From assembly GCF_038443705.2 (NCBI RefSeq), contig NZ_CP151767.2, positions 3,339,501 through 3,403,500 on the forward strand: DNA of 64,000 nt. The letters run 5' to 3'. Below are positions 1-8,268 of the stretch, in pieces (the stretch's first letter is position 1; each line of letters starts with the position of its first letter). The stretch is from Yoonia sp. SS1-5 (lineage in GTDB: Bacteria; Pseudomonadota; Alphaproteobacteria; Rhodobacterales; Rhodobacteraceae). Under the pieces are notes generated by a model, which was given only the letters and a program-made list of their open reading frames with translations, made no database searches and was not told the DNA's origin. The translations under genes were made by a program, and so were the position numbers.

Positions 1-302
1 GTCACCGGCGCCGCAAGCCGAAATCCCACACCATGCACTGTTTCAATGACCGCTTGTGCAGCGCCAGTATCGCCGACGGCGCGCCGGGCCTCTTTTATGG
101 CGGTCGATAATGTTGCGTCGGTGACGATCCGGCCGTCCCAGACCTGGGCGATCAGATCATCCTTGCTGACGATTTGCCCGTTGACTGCGATCAGGGCACG
201 CAGAATGCCCAGCGATTGGCGCGTCAGCCGTGTCACCCGCCCTGCACGGGTAGCTGTCATCTGGTCGAGATCAATCGCGGTATCTGCGAGCATGATTTTC
301 AT
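1..302 (-). CDS. Winged-helix transcriptional regulator, N-terminal part (cut by window edge)
   Basis: The frame opens at an ATG at 302 and runs off the left edge; 100 codons are visible. The visible part is a Trans_reg_C (OmpR/CadC-type) winged helix: RLTRQSLGILRALI (first helix), VSKDDLIAQVWDG, the recognition helix STAIKEARRAVGD, and the wing ending VHGVGFRL. The DNA-binding domain sits at the very N-terminus with no receiver before it. This is therefore a CadC/ToxR-like or winged-helix/cyclase/TPR-type one-component regulator rather than a two-component response regulator. The sensor part lies outside the window. It is divergent from the methyltransferase at 449. Tandem repeats just upstream fit the DNA-binding mode of this family. 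The ATG at 293 is an alternative start. Confidence 0.85.
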   Translation of the reverse strand, partial: MKIMLADTAIDLDQMTATRAGRVTRLTRQSLGILRALIAVNGQIVSKDDLIAQVWDGRIVTDATLSTAIKEARRAVGDTGAAQAVIETVHGVGFRLAAPV

Positions 303-340
303 GGCCCGCAGGCTACCCCGCCGGCCCGCAATAGCAAAGC

Positions 341-377
341 CTCAGCAAATCTCAGATACTTCTCAGGTTTCTCTCAA
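341..377. promoter_or_regulatory. Tandem CTCAG repeats, candidate winged-helix operator
   Basis: CTCAG occurs at 341, 351 and 362, with CTCAA at 373, giving steps of 10, 11 and 11 bases. Direct repeats at helical-turn spacing are the usual target of OmpR/PhoB-type winged helices. The block lies between the divergent winged-helix regulator (start 302) and the methyltransferase (start 449). The sequence is seen; its use as operator is inferred. Confidence 0.5.
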
Positions 378-448
378 GCTTGGCGGGTCCGGGCGGCGTA
401 TCTGCTTTCTCAACCCCGCGCTGGGGCGCATGATGGAAAGGATCGCAG

Positions 449-1387
449 ATGAAATATCGTAACGCCTTGCCGCAGCTTGCCGGCAAACAGATGATCACAG
501 ATGGCGGGCTGGAAACCAGCCTGATTTTTCGCGACGGCATTGAACTACCCCTTTTTGCGGCGTTCAAGGCGCTTGAGACTGATGCGGGTATGGCCGCAAT
601 CGACAGCTACATGACACAGTTCGCCGAAATGGCGCGGCGCGAAAAACGCGGGTTTGTGATGGACACGCCGACCTGGCGGGCCAGTGCAAGATGGGCTGCC
701 GAACTGGGCATGACAGAGGATATGCTGCGCGCGCTGCACCGCGAAACCGTGTGCTATCTGGATGGATTGCGGGACCGGCTAGAGGTGTCAGGCGACAGCC
801 CGTTTGTGATCAATGGTGTCATTGGGCCGCAGGATGATGGCTATGCCCCAGCCCGGATACTCAGCGTGGCGCAGGCCGAGGCTTATCACGCCGCACAGGT
901 CGGCTGGTTTGATGCGTTTGGCGCCGATATGATCTCGGCGCTGACCATGACCTACACCGCCGAGGCGCATGGCATTACCCGCGCTGCCAAAGCCCGCAAC
1001 ATGCCTGTTGCGATTGCGTTCACCGTTGAGACCGACGGGCGGTTGCCATCGGGTGAACCGCTTGGCAACGCGATTGCCGCGATTGACGCCTGCACCGACA
1101 GCTATCCGGCCTATTACATGATCAATTGCGCCCATCCCGATCACTTTGCCCATGTGTTGCAGGGCGATTGGACGGGTCGGATCATGGGGATGCGCGCCAA
1201 TGCATCACGCATGAGCCATGCAGAGCTGGACGCGGCCGAGGCGCTGGATGATGGCGACCCGGCTGAGCTGGGCGCGCTTTACGCCAGTCTGTTATCCGTG
1301 TTGCCGAACCTGCGGGTTCTGGGCGGCTGCTGTGGGACCGACCACCGGCATGTGGCAGCAATCTGCGCGGCCACCAGCGGCACCTGA
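449..1387 (+). CDS. Homocysteine S-methyltransferase family protein
   Basis: The 312-residue protein has the TIM-barrel fold of the homocysteine/betaine-homocysteine methyltransferase family. It opens with the family start ITDGGLETSLIF. The zinc ligands are in place: a Cys in YMINCAHPDHF and the paired Cys of LGGCCGTDHRHV near the C-terminus. It should move a methyl group from a donor such as betaine, S-methylmethionine or another methylated compound to homocysteine, giving methionine, in the cytoplasm. The start follows an AAAGGA ribosome site 6 bases upstream. The downstream cluster (a second such gene plus two dimethylglycine/sarcosine-type dehydrogenases) makes betaine a reasonable donor. 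The donor cannot be read from the sequence. Confidence 0.88.
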   Translation: MKYRNALPQLAGKQMITDGGLETSLIFRDGIELPLFAAFKALETDAGMAAIDSYMTQFAEMARREKRGFVMDTPTWRASARWAAELGMTEDMLRALHRETVCYLDGLRDRLEVSGDSPFVINGVIGPQDDGYAPARILSVAQAEAYHAAQVGWFDAFGADMISALTMTYTAEAHGITRAAKARNMPVAIAFTVETDGRLPSGEPLGNAIAAIDACTDSYPAYYMINCAHPDHFAHVLQGDWTGRIMGMRANASRMSHAELDAAEALDDGDPAELGALYASLLSVLPNLRVLGGCCGTDHRHVAAICAATSGT

Positions 1388-1401
1388 AATATCGAAATGC
1401 C

Positions 1402-1418
1402 GGGTGCGACACGCACCC
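1402..1418. other. Short perfect hairpin downstream of methyltransferase
   Basis: A 7-bp stem GGGTGCG/CGCACCC with an ACA loop sits 14 bases after the stop codon. No T tract follows on the plus strand, so it is at best a weak terminator or an RNA-stabilising hairpin. Confidence 0.35.
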
Positions 1419-1499
1419 CCAAAAGAACTGCCGCCTGCGAATTTCACCGCAGGTGTTCAGTGAACATGACCCCAAAACACATGATTGAAAGGAAACGAA

Positions 1500-2078
1500 A
1501 TGTTCAAATCTACGCTCTCTGCTCTGGCCCTGGTGGCCAGTACCGGTTTTGCCACTGCCGGTGGCGCGCCCATGTCCTTTGACGTGGCCGAAGACCTGTC
1601 GCGCTTTGTCTTTGCCCAAGCGCCGGTTTTTGATGACGGCATGCCCGCTTTTGGCAATGCCTTTATTACCCAAGGCTATATCTACGAAGACGGCACACTT
1701 GATGGCGGCGCCGAAGGTACGCTTGCCGATGGCAGCTCGGCTTTTCCCGATAAGGTCATCGGTCGCTGGACCTGTGACGGCTACTTTGTGGGCGAGGGGG
1801 CGCGCACCACGTCCGGCGCAATGGTGATTACGCGGCAGGTTTTCGAATTCGACACGGGTGAAATCCTGATCAATCAGGGCGCTGAACTGGCGGATGTCAA
1901 TGTGATTGCCCCCCGGGTGATTACCGGCGGTACAGGTGCCTTTGCCAAGCTCAGCGGTGAGATGACACAGACGCTGCTGGGCATGACTGACGGCTATGGC
2001 GTGCGTTTATCCGTCGATGTCGCACCAGAGCAGCATGCATCACTTGACGTGCAATTGGATGAAATCGTTGATGATTGA
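1500..2078 (+). CDS. Secreted protein, possible allene-oxide-cyclase/dirigent-like beta-barrel
   Basis: The 192-residue protein begins with a Sec signal peptide (MFKSTLSALALVASTGFATA) and no further membrane segment, so it should be periplasmic or secreted. The ATG at 1500 follows GAAAGGA; a TTG five codons earlier is less likely. The body is beta-rich, with GRWTCDGYFVG, ITRQVFEF and the stretch ITGGTGAFAKLSGEM. That last stretch recalls the TGGTGxF...G turn of allene-oxide-cyclase/dirigent-like barrels. I make this match from memory of the motif only. Function is unknown. It is a single-gene unit closed by the terminator at 2086. Confidence 0.6.
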   Translation: MFKSTLSALALVASTGFATAGGAPMSFDVAEDLSRFVFAQAPVFDDGMPAFGNAFITQGYIYEDGTLDGGAEGTLADGSSAFPDKVIGRWTCDGYFVGEGARTTSGAMVITRQVFEFDTGEILINQGAELADVNVIAPRVITGGTGAFAKLSGEMTQTLLGMTDGYGVRLSVDVAPEQHASLDVQLDEIVDD

Positions 2079-2085
2079 TCCGCAT

Positions 2086-2130
2086 CACCCCTGGCGCGCA
2101 AGCGTCGGGGGTGCTGTTTGGGTTGTCTTG
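2086..2130 (+). terminator. Rho-independent terminator after secreted protein
   Basis: A 12-bp stem (2086-2097 with 2102-2113, two G-T pairs) is closed by a GCAA tetraloop and followed by a T-rich run, CTGTTTGGGTTGTCTT. It begins 8 bases after the stop at 2078 and separates that gene from the acetyltransferase. Confidence 0.75.
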
Positions 2131-2157
2131 GACGACACAGAAAGAAAGGAACAGGAT

Positions 2158-2751
2158 ATGTGCATACTGCATCCGCCATTCCGGCTTGCCAACGCGAATG
2201 ATGCCAGCCGCCTGGCAGCACTTGTGAATTTCGCAGGCGATGGGTTGCCGCTTTATCTATGGCAGAAACGGGCCAAACCCGGTGAGGACCCCTGGCAGAT
2301 CGGTCGTGATCGACAGGCTGAAAAGGCAACGGACGGCACGGTTGTCGTCATGGATGATGGCGACGGTGCTGTGGCCAGCCTGACCGGCTACGTGATCGGG
2401 GCAGGGCCCGAGCCGATTGATCCGGGCCTTTCCGCATTGCTGCGTCCGTTGCTGGAGCTTGAGAATATGGCTCTGAACAGCTGGTACGTGAATGTGCTGG
2501 CTTGCTACCCGGCACGGCGGGGCGCGGGGATTGGCACAGGCCTCTTGGACATTGCCGAACAATTGGCGCGGGCGGCGGGCCTAGGCCGCATGAGCGTTAT
2601 TGTTGCCGATGACAATACCGGCGCCCGGCGGCTTTATGAACGGCACGGTTTCAAATTCGCGGCCAGCGCCCCCTGTGCCAAACAAGACTGGGACGCAGCC
2701 ACCAAGGAATGGCAGTTAATGATCCGGACGCTTTCGCCGCGAGGGTCCTGA
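2158..2751 (+). CDS. GNAT family N-acetyltransferase
   Basis: The 197-residue protein ends in a GNAT fold: WYVNVLACYPARRGAGIGTG is strand 4 plus the acetyl-CoA pyrophosphate loop (R-R-G-A-G-I-G), followed by LLDIAEQLARAAGL and the VADDNTGARRLYERHGF strand-helix signature. It should transfer an acetyl group from acetyl-CoA to an amine; the substrate is not evident. The ATG at 2158 follows AAAGAAAGGA. An open frame reaches further upstream but would cross the terminator. Its stop lies 2 bases from the convergent binding-protein stop at 2754. Confidence 0.85.
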   Translation: MCILHPPFRLANANDASRLAALVNFAGDGLPLYLWQKRAKPGEDPWQIGRDRQAEKATDGTVVVMDDGDGAVASLTGYVIGAGPEPIDPGLSALLRPLLELENMALNSWYVNVLACYPARRGAGIGTGLLDIAEQLARAAGLGRMSVIVADDNTGARRLYERHGFKFAASAPCAKQDWDAATKEWQLMIRTLSPRGS

Positions 2752-2753
2752 CC

Positions 2754-4604
2754 CTAGAATGCGTCCTCAAGCGCGCCGGCATCGACAAGTGCCTGATATT
2801 TTTCCTGGTCAAACCACCAGAAGTCGACACCGCGGTTAAAGTCATAGGGGGCGGGTTGATCAGGCATACCAAAGATATCCCAGACCGCGACCCGGTGTGC
2901 GCCCAGATGCCAATTTCCGATCCAGATGTTCTTGACCCGCAGCACCCGGTCCAGTGCCCGCGCGGCGACCGTTAGCTCTTCGCGGGTTTCTGACTGCACG
3001 GCACGTTCGATCAGCGCATCCACAACAGGGTCGGCGAGACCTGTAAGGTTGTTGCTGCCCTCGGCTGCTGCCGCTTCCGAGCCGTAAAAGGCGCGCAATT
3101 CGGCACCGGGCGTGATTTGCACCTGCCAGGCCGTCGCAGACAGATCAAAATCGAATGTCTGGCGGCGTTCACTCCATGAGCTGGGGTCCAGAATTTCGAA
3201 ATTGACGTCGATGCCAAGGGCCTGAAGGTTCTCGGTGAATGGCACCATCACCCGTTCCAGGCTGCGGCTGTCATCGGGGAATTCCAGCGACAACAGCTTG
3301 CCATCGGCGTTGCGCCGCATCCCGTCATCACCAACGATCCATCCGGCATCATCCAGCAGTTGCGATGCGGCGCGCAGGGCGGTGCGGTCCCGGGGGCTGC
3401 TGCTGCCAGCGTAAGGGATGTGCGGGGGTTCGGTGAAGACCTCGGGCGGTAGCTGATCGCGGAACGGTTCCAATATGGCCAGTTCCTCACCTTCGGGCAG
3501 GCCTGTCGCCTCCATATCGGTGTTTTCGAAAAAGCTGTCTGTTCGGTTATAGGTGCCGTAAAACAGTGTCTCGTTGGTCCATTCGAAATTAAACGCATAT
3601 TCAAGCGCTTGCCGGACCCGGATATCCTGCAATATCGGTCTGCGGGTGTTGAACCAGATACCCTGCGCATTCGCGGGCCGGGCATCGGGAAGCAGCATTT
3701 GCTTGACCCAGCCTTTCTGGGCTGCGGGAAAATCATAACCCGTGGCCCAGGAGGCTGACCTGTACTCGACCCGCATGGTGTATTCACCGGCTGCAAATGC
3801 CTCTAACCCGACGGTGTCATCAACGAAATATTCGTAGGCAAAGCAGTCGAAATTGTTGCGCCCCACATTCACAGGCAGATCGGCTGCCCAGTAATCCGGG
3901 TCTCTGCAAAACGTGATCGTGCGGGGGGCATCCACGGATGTGACCATGTAGGGGCCAGAGCCAAGCGGCAGTTCCATCCAGGTTTCGTCAAACGGATTTT
4001 CGTCGTAGAAATGTGCGGGCAGGATTGCCAGCTCGGCCAGATCGCCGGGAAATGCGCTGCCCGCGCCTTCGGCAAGATCAAAGCGAACCCGCTGATCGCT
4101 CTCGGCGGTGACAGCAACCACATCGGCAAGCAAATTCCTGTAATAGGGGTGCCCGTCGGTCTTTAGCGCATTGATGGTGAATACAACATCATCCGCCGTG
4201 ACCGGGGTGTCATCGTGAAACCGGGCCTCGGGGCGCAGGTTGAAGGCGACATATGATAGGTCTTCAGGATATTCGATGGTCTCTGCGAGCAGCCCGTAAA
4301 GGGCATCCGGCTCATCATAGGCCCGCGCCATCAGGCTATCATAGATATGCTGGCTGACCTCGGGGGCGCTGTCGCCCTTGATGATGAACGCATTGAGACT
4401 GTCAAAGGTGGGGGTCCCGAAAAGCTGCCGCTGGCTCATCGTGCCGCCTTTGGGCGCGTCCGGGTTTGCAAAGTCAAAATGGGTGAAATCAGGTCCATAT
4501 TTCAGATCACCAAAGGCAGAATAGCCGTGGCTGATGGTGACCTCTGCATGTGCGGATGCGGCAACCACAATGGCTGTCAGGATCGCGGGGATACGTATGT
4601 TCAT
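2754..4604 (-). CDS. Extracellular solute-binding protein, family 5 (YejA-like peptide binding)
   Basis: The 616-residue protein starts at the ATG at 4604 after a GGAGA ribosome site and carries a Sec signal peptide (MNIRIPAILTAIVVAASAHA). The mature part follows the SBP_bac_5 pattern of YejA-like proteins: SHGYSAFGDLKYGPDF, ANPDAPKGGT, NAFIIKGD, RFHDDTPVTADDVVFTI and GSGPYMV. Family members capture oligopeptides or peptide-like compounds in the periplasm for an ABC importer. No permease or ATPase genes are adjacent, so it is an orphan binding protein here and must use a transporter encoded elsewhere. It is divergent from the XRE-cupin regulator, which is a candidate regulator. Confidence 0.88.
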   Translation of the reverse strand: MNIRIPAILTAIVVAASAHAEVTISHGYSAFGDLKYGPDFTHFDFANPDAPKGGTMSQRQLFGTPTFDSLNAFIIKGDSAPEVSQHIYDSLMARAYDEPDALYGLLAETIEYPEDLSYVAFNLRPEARFHDDTPVTADDVVFTINALKTDGHPYYRNLLADVVAVTAESDQRVRFDLAEGAGSAFPGDLAELAILPAHFYDENPFDETWMELPLGSGPYMVTSVDAPRTITFCRDPDYWAADLPVNVGRNNFDCFAYEYFVDDTVGLEAFAAGEYTMRVEYRSASWATGYDFPAAQKGWVKQMLLPDARPANAQGIWFNTRRPILQDIRVRQALEYAFNFEWTNETLFYGTYNRTDSFFENTDMEATGLPEGEELAILEPFRDQLPPEVFTEPPHIPYAGSSSPRDRTALRAASQLLDDAGWIVGDDGMRRNADGKLLSLEFPDDSRSLERVMVPFTENLQALGIDVNFEILDPSSWSERRQTFDFDLSATAWQVQITPGAELRAFYGSEAAAAEGSNNLTGLADPVVDALIERAVQSETREELTVAARALDRVLRVKNIWIGNWHLGAHRVAVWDIFGMPDQPAPYDFNRGVDFWWFDQEKYQALVDAGALEDAF

Positions 4605-4808
4605 TGTGGTCTCCGGATTGGGTGCATCCAAGACACAACTCAACCGCAAAGGTGTCAAGGGATGCGCGTCCGGCACGATGTCGCATCGGCGCGAAATACG
4701 TGGTGTTGCGCCGACAATTGTGGTGGCTTGGGTGGTAAACTTGGCCGTGATCGGCATTTATCTTGATTGCGGATGAAAAATCATTTCCCATTTCGATGAA
4801 TTGGGCGT

Positions 4809-4833
4809 ATGAAATTTTAGGTAAAAATTTCAT
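4809..4833. promoter_or_regulatory. Inverted repeat in front of XRE-cupin gene, candidate operator
   Basis: The perfect 10-bp arms ATGAAATTTT and AAAATTTCAT are separated by AGGTA. The repeat ends 10 bases before the start codon at 4844 and lies in the divergent gap with the binding-protein gene. AT-rich palindromes placed like this are typical autoregulatory sites of HTH proteins. That use is inferred. Confidence 0.55.
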
Positions 4834-4843
4834 GAGATGACCC

Positions 4844-5413
4844 ATGTCAGAAATCAGACCCATAAACCGAAACTCGCTTGGGGCTGATTTGCGGTCGTTG
4901 CGCAAGGCGCGGCACATGACATTGGCAGAACTGGCAAGCCGCCTTGACCGTTCTGTTGGATGGATGAGCCAGGTTGAACGCGACATTTCCGTGCCGACAA
5001 TTGCGGATCTGCGCGCGCTGGCGGACGCGCTTGACGTCTCGGTGTCCAGCCTAGCGCATACTGGCGCGGTCGCGGGCGAAGAGGGTCTGATCGTGCGCAA
5101 AAATGCCCGCCGCCCCATTGGGTCACGGGCCCCCGGCCTTGTGGAATCGCTGCTCTCGCCGGATCTGACGGATGATTACGAGGTGCTGCATTCGACCTTT
5201 GCCCCGGGCGCAGTCAGCCCCGAGGCGCTGTGCCGCGACACAACAGAGATTGCGTATCTGATCAAAGGCCATTTCGATCTGTGGATCGAAGGCCGGTTGT
5301 TTCGGCTTGGTCCGGGCGACAGTTTCCGCCTGCGGGGGGAAACCTTCCGCTGGGCCAACTCTTATGACGAACCCTGCGAGATGATCTGGGTGATCTCGCC
5401 GCCGGTTTACTGA
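4844..5413 (+). CDS. XRE-family regulator with C-terminal cupin sensor domain
   Basis: The 189-residue protein has an HTH_3 domain at about residues 12-68 (LRSLRKARHMTLAELASRL, VGWMSQVERDISVPTIADLR). A small cupin barrel follows at about residues 110-187 (VSPEALCRDTTEIAYLIKGH, LGPGDSFRLRGETFRW). This architecture senses a small ligand with the cupin and represses or activates nearby catabolic genes. Its stop shares one base with the start of the next gene, and the downstream genes follow closely. It therefore probably heads and controls the GFA/dehydrogenase/methyltransferase operon. The ribosome site is weak, and the palindrome at 4809-4833 may overlap its promoter. Confidence 0.88.
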   Translation: MSEIRPINRNSLGADLRSLRKARHMTLAELASRLDRSVGWMSQVERDISVPTIADLRALADALDVSVSSLAHTGAVAGEEGLIVRKNARRPIGSRAPGLVESLLSPDLTDDYEVLHSTFAPGAVSPEALCRDTTEIAYLIKGHFDLWIEGRLFRLGPGDSFRLRGETFRWANSYDEPCEMIWVISPPVY

Positions 5414-5808
5414 TGGGGCATGTGATGGCAACCGGACGCTGTGAATGTGGGGATGTGGCGTTTGAGGTCACCGGACTGCGCCAGACCGTGACGTTTTGCC
5501 ATTGCAGCCAATGTCGCCGGACCAGTGGGCATCAATGGGCCGCGACCAACGCGCCGTTCGATCAGCTGACATTCACGCAGGACAGGGGCCTGCGCTGGTA
5601 TACCTCATCGGATTGGGCCAAGCGCGGATTCTGCGGCACCTGTGGGTCCAGCCTGTTTTACCGCATGAATGACGAAACCGGCATCGGGATTGCCGCGGGT
5701 TGCATCGACAGCCCAAACGACCTGAAACCGGGTAAACACATCTTTTGTGCCGACAAGGGCACATATTACGAAATCGCGGACGATGCGCCGCATATCGAGA
5801 AATATTAG
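5413..5808 (+). CDS. GFA family (glutathione-dependent formaldehyde-activating-type) zinc protein
   Basis: The 131-residue Mss4-like beta protein carries the GFA zinc ligands: GRCECGDVAFE (C-x-C), FCHCSQCRR (C-x-C-x2-C) and FCGTCGSSLF (C-x2-C). The family includes Gfa, which helps couple formaldehyde to glutathione, and many members of unknown substrate. Lying directly before a demethylating dehydrogenase that would release formaldehyde or methylene-THF, a role in handling a one-carbon by-product is plausible but inferred. The start overlaps the upstream stop; the ATG at 5425 is an alternative. Confidence 0.85.
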   Translation: MGHVMATGRCECGDVAFEVTGLRQTVTFCHCSQCRRTSGHQWAATNAPFDQLTFTQDRGLRWYTSSDWAKRGFCGTCGSSLFYRMNDETGIGIAAGCIDSPNDLKPGKHIFCADKGTYYEIADDAPHIEKY

Positions 5809-5817
5809 GGAGCGACC

Positions 5818-8268
5818 ATGTCAGATTTTCCAAAAACGGCCCGCGTGGTCATCATCGGTGGCGGTGTTGTCGGTGTCTCGACCCTTTATCATCTGGCCAA
5901 GGCTGGCTGGACCGACTGTGTTCTGCTTGAAAAGAACGAGTTGACCGCTGGATCTACCTGGCACGCGGCCGGTAACTGCCCGAACTTTGCCCCCAACTGG
6001 GCGGTCATGAACATGCAGCGCTATTCGCTGGATATGTATCGCACGCTGGCTGATGATGTTGATTATCCGATGAACTATCACGTCACCGGTGCGCTGCGCC
6101 TGGGCCACACCAAGGAACGCGCCCAAGAATTCCAGCGCGTCTGCGGTCAGGCGCAGGCCATGGGACTGCCGCTTGAGATGATCGGCATCGAAGACATGAA
6201 GAACTACAACCCATTTGTGGAAACCCATGATCTGTCTGCGGTTCTGTGGGACCCGCTGGATGGTGACATTGACCCCGCCCAGCTGACCCAGGCGCTGGCC
6301 AAGGGCGCCCGTGATCTGGGCGCCCGGATCGAACGGTTCTGCCCGGCGACGGGCGTGACGCAGAAAGACAGCGGTGATTGGATTGTCCATACTGAAAAGG
6401 GCGACATCACCTGCGAAAAGCTCGTCAATGCAGCTGGATATTACGCCGCCCGGGTCGGTGAGTGGTTCAAGCCCTATGGTGGTCGCGATGTGCCGCTGAC
6501 GGTCATGTCCCACCAGTATTTCCTGACCGAGGAGATTGACGAGATCAAAGCCTGGACCAAGGAAAACGGCAAGAAGACCCCGATGATCCGGGACGTCGAC
6601 AGCTCGTATTACTTACGGCAGGACAAGAACGGCTTGAACCTTGGCCCTTACGAGCGGAACTGCAAGGCGCATTGGGTGACCAAGGATGATCCGATGCCGC
6701 ATGATTTCAGCTTTCAACTGTATCCTGACGATCTTGAGCGGTTGGAATGGTATATTGAGGACGCGATGGAACGCGTCCCAGCGCTTGGCACCGCTGGTGT
6801 TGGCCGCAACATCAATGGCCCCATTCCCTATGCCCCCGATGGCTTGCCCATGATCGGCCCGATGCCCGGCGTCAAAAACGCGTTTGAGGCGCATTCATTC
6901 ACCTTTGGCATCGTGCAGGGCGGTGGTGCAGGCAAGGTCATGGCCGAATGGCTGATCCATGGCGAGACCGAGATTGACATGTGGGCCGTCGATCCACGCC
7001 GTTACACCGACTATGCCGATTTCGATTTCTGCCACGCCAAAGCGCTGGAAACCTATGGCCATGAATACGGCATGCATTTCCCGCACAAGATGTGGCCCGC
7101 CGGGCGGAACAAGAAACTGTCGCCGAACCATGACCGTCTGATCGCGGATGGCGGCCAGATGGGCGCATACAACGGCTGGGAACGGGCGAACTGGTTTGCC
7201 CACGACGGCGAAGACACATCTGTTGAGGCGACCGAAACCTGGGAGCGTGAGGGCCCTTGGAAAGCGGGTGTTGCTCGTGAAGTTGAGGCGGCGACCAATG
7301 ATGTTGCCGTTCTCGATATGCCCGGTTTCTCGCGCTACACACTGACCGGGGAAGGTGCCGCCGAATGGCTGCGTGGCCAGATTGCGGGTGCGCTGCCCAA
7401 GGCGGGCCGCATGAACCTGGGCTACTTCACCGACAGCCGTGGCCGGATCGTCACCGAGGTCACAATCATTCGCTGGGGCGAGGATGACTTTTGGCTGATG
7501 ACCGCTGCCGTGGCGCAATGGCACGATTTTGAGTTTCTGCGTGATCGCTTGGCCCCAGGCCTGACGATGACCGACATCACCAAAGACTGGTCAACGGCCC
7601 TCGTGTCCGGCGCAAAGTCGCGCGACCTGATGGCGCAGATTTCGGATGGCGATTTGTCCACCGGCTGGCTGACCATTCAGGATGCGACTGTTGCAGGCAA
7701 ACCGGCCAAACTGTTCCGCATCAATTTCGGCGGCGAACTGGGGTGGGAAGTGCATACGTCCTTTGATGATGCCGCTGCCGTTTATACCGCCATACGCGAC
7801 GCAGGCGCCAAGCCGTTTGGCATGTTCGCCCTGAACGCCATGCGGATCGAAAAGGGCTACCGGACATGGAAGGGCGATCTTTCAACAGATTACACCCTGC
7901 TGGAAGGCGGGATGGAACGGTTCATCCGGTTCAACAAACCACAGGATTTCCCCGGCAAGGCCGCGTTGCTGAGTGAACAACAGCAGGGGCGCAAGAAAGG
8001 CTTTGCGACCATGACGCTCGACAATCCGGGGCCGGCAGACGCGCCCTATATGTCGCCCATCTGGGCAAATGGCGAGGTGGTTGGCGAAACCACGTCGGGC
8101 GATTGGGGGTTCCGGATCAACAAATCCGTCGCGCTGGGCATGGTGCGGTCGGACGTCAATATCGTCGGCGGCAAGGTCGAGATCGAGATCTATGGCGAAA
8201 GATACGCGGCCACCATCCACGAAGATCAGCCCCTGTGGGATCCTGAGAATGAACGTATCCGTGCATGA
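5818..8268 (+). CDS. FAD-dependent dehydrogenase with GcvT domain (dimethylglycine/sarcosine dehydrogenase family)
   Basis: The 816-residue protein has an N-terminal DAO-type FAD domain (VVIIGGGVVGVSTLYHLAKA, residues 10-29). STWHAAG contains His49, the position used for covalent flavin in the DMGDH/SDH family. An FAO_M central region follows, then from about residue 440 a GcvT/aminomethyltransferase domain that binds folate and collects the methyl group as 5,10-methylene-THF. It should oxidatively demethylate an N-methylated amine. Compared with the paralogue at 10176 the segment after the His differs (GNCPNFAPNW against GLIAQLRAT), so the two probably act on different substrates. It starts 9 bases after the GFA gene and its end overlaps the next start by 4 bases. 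Confidence 0.88.
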   Translation: MSDFPKTARVVIIGGGVVGVSTLYHLAKAGWTDCVLLEKNELTAGSTWHAAGNCPNFAPNWAVMNMQRYSLDMYRTLADDVDYPMNYHVTGALRLGHTKERAQEFQRVCGQAQAMGLPLEMIGIEDMKNYNPFVETHDLSAVLWDPLDGDIDPAQLTQALAKGARDLGARIERFCPATGVTQKDSGDWIVHTEKGDITCEKLVNAAGYYAARVGEWFKPYGGRDVPLTVMSHQYFLTEEIDEIKAWTKENGKKTPMIRDVDSSYYLRQDKNGLNLGPYERNCKAHWVTKDDPMPHDFSFQLYPDDLERLEWYIEDAMERVPALGTAGVGRNINGPIPYAPDGLPMIGPMPGVKNAFEAHSFTFGIVQGGGAGKVMAEWLIHGETEIDMWAVDPRRYTDYADFDFCHAKALETYGHEYGMHFPHKMWPAGRNKKLSPNHDRLIADGGQMGAYNGWERANWFAHDGEDTSVEATETWEREGPWKAGVAREVEAATNDVAVLDMPGFSRYTLTGEGAAEWLRGQIAGALPKAGRMNLGYFTDSRGRIVTEVTIIRWGEDDFWLMTAAVAQWHDFEFLRDRLAPGLTMTDITKDWSTALVSGAKSRDLMAQISDGDLSTGWLTIQDATVAGKPAKLFRINFGGELGWEVHTSFDDAAAVYTAIRDAGAKPFGMFALNAMRIEKGYRTWKGDLSTDYTLLEGGMERFIRFNKPQDFPGKAALLSEQQQGRKKGFATMTLDNPGPADAPYMSPIWANGEVVGETTSGDWGFRINKSVALGMVRSDVNIVGGKVEIEIYGERYAATIHEDQPLWDPENERIRA

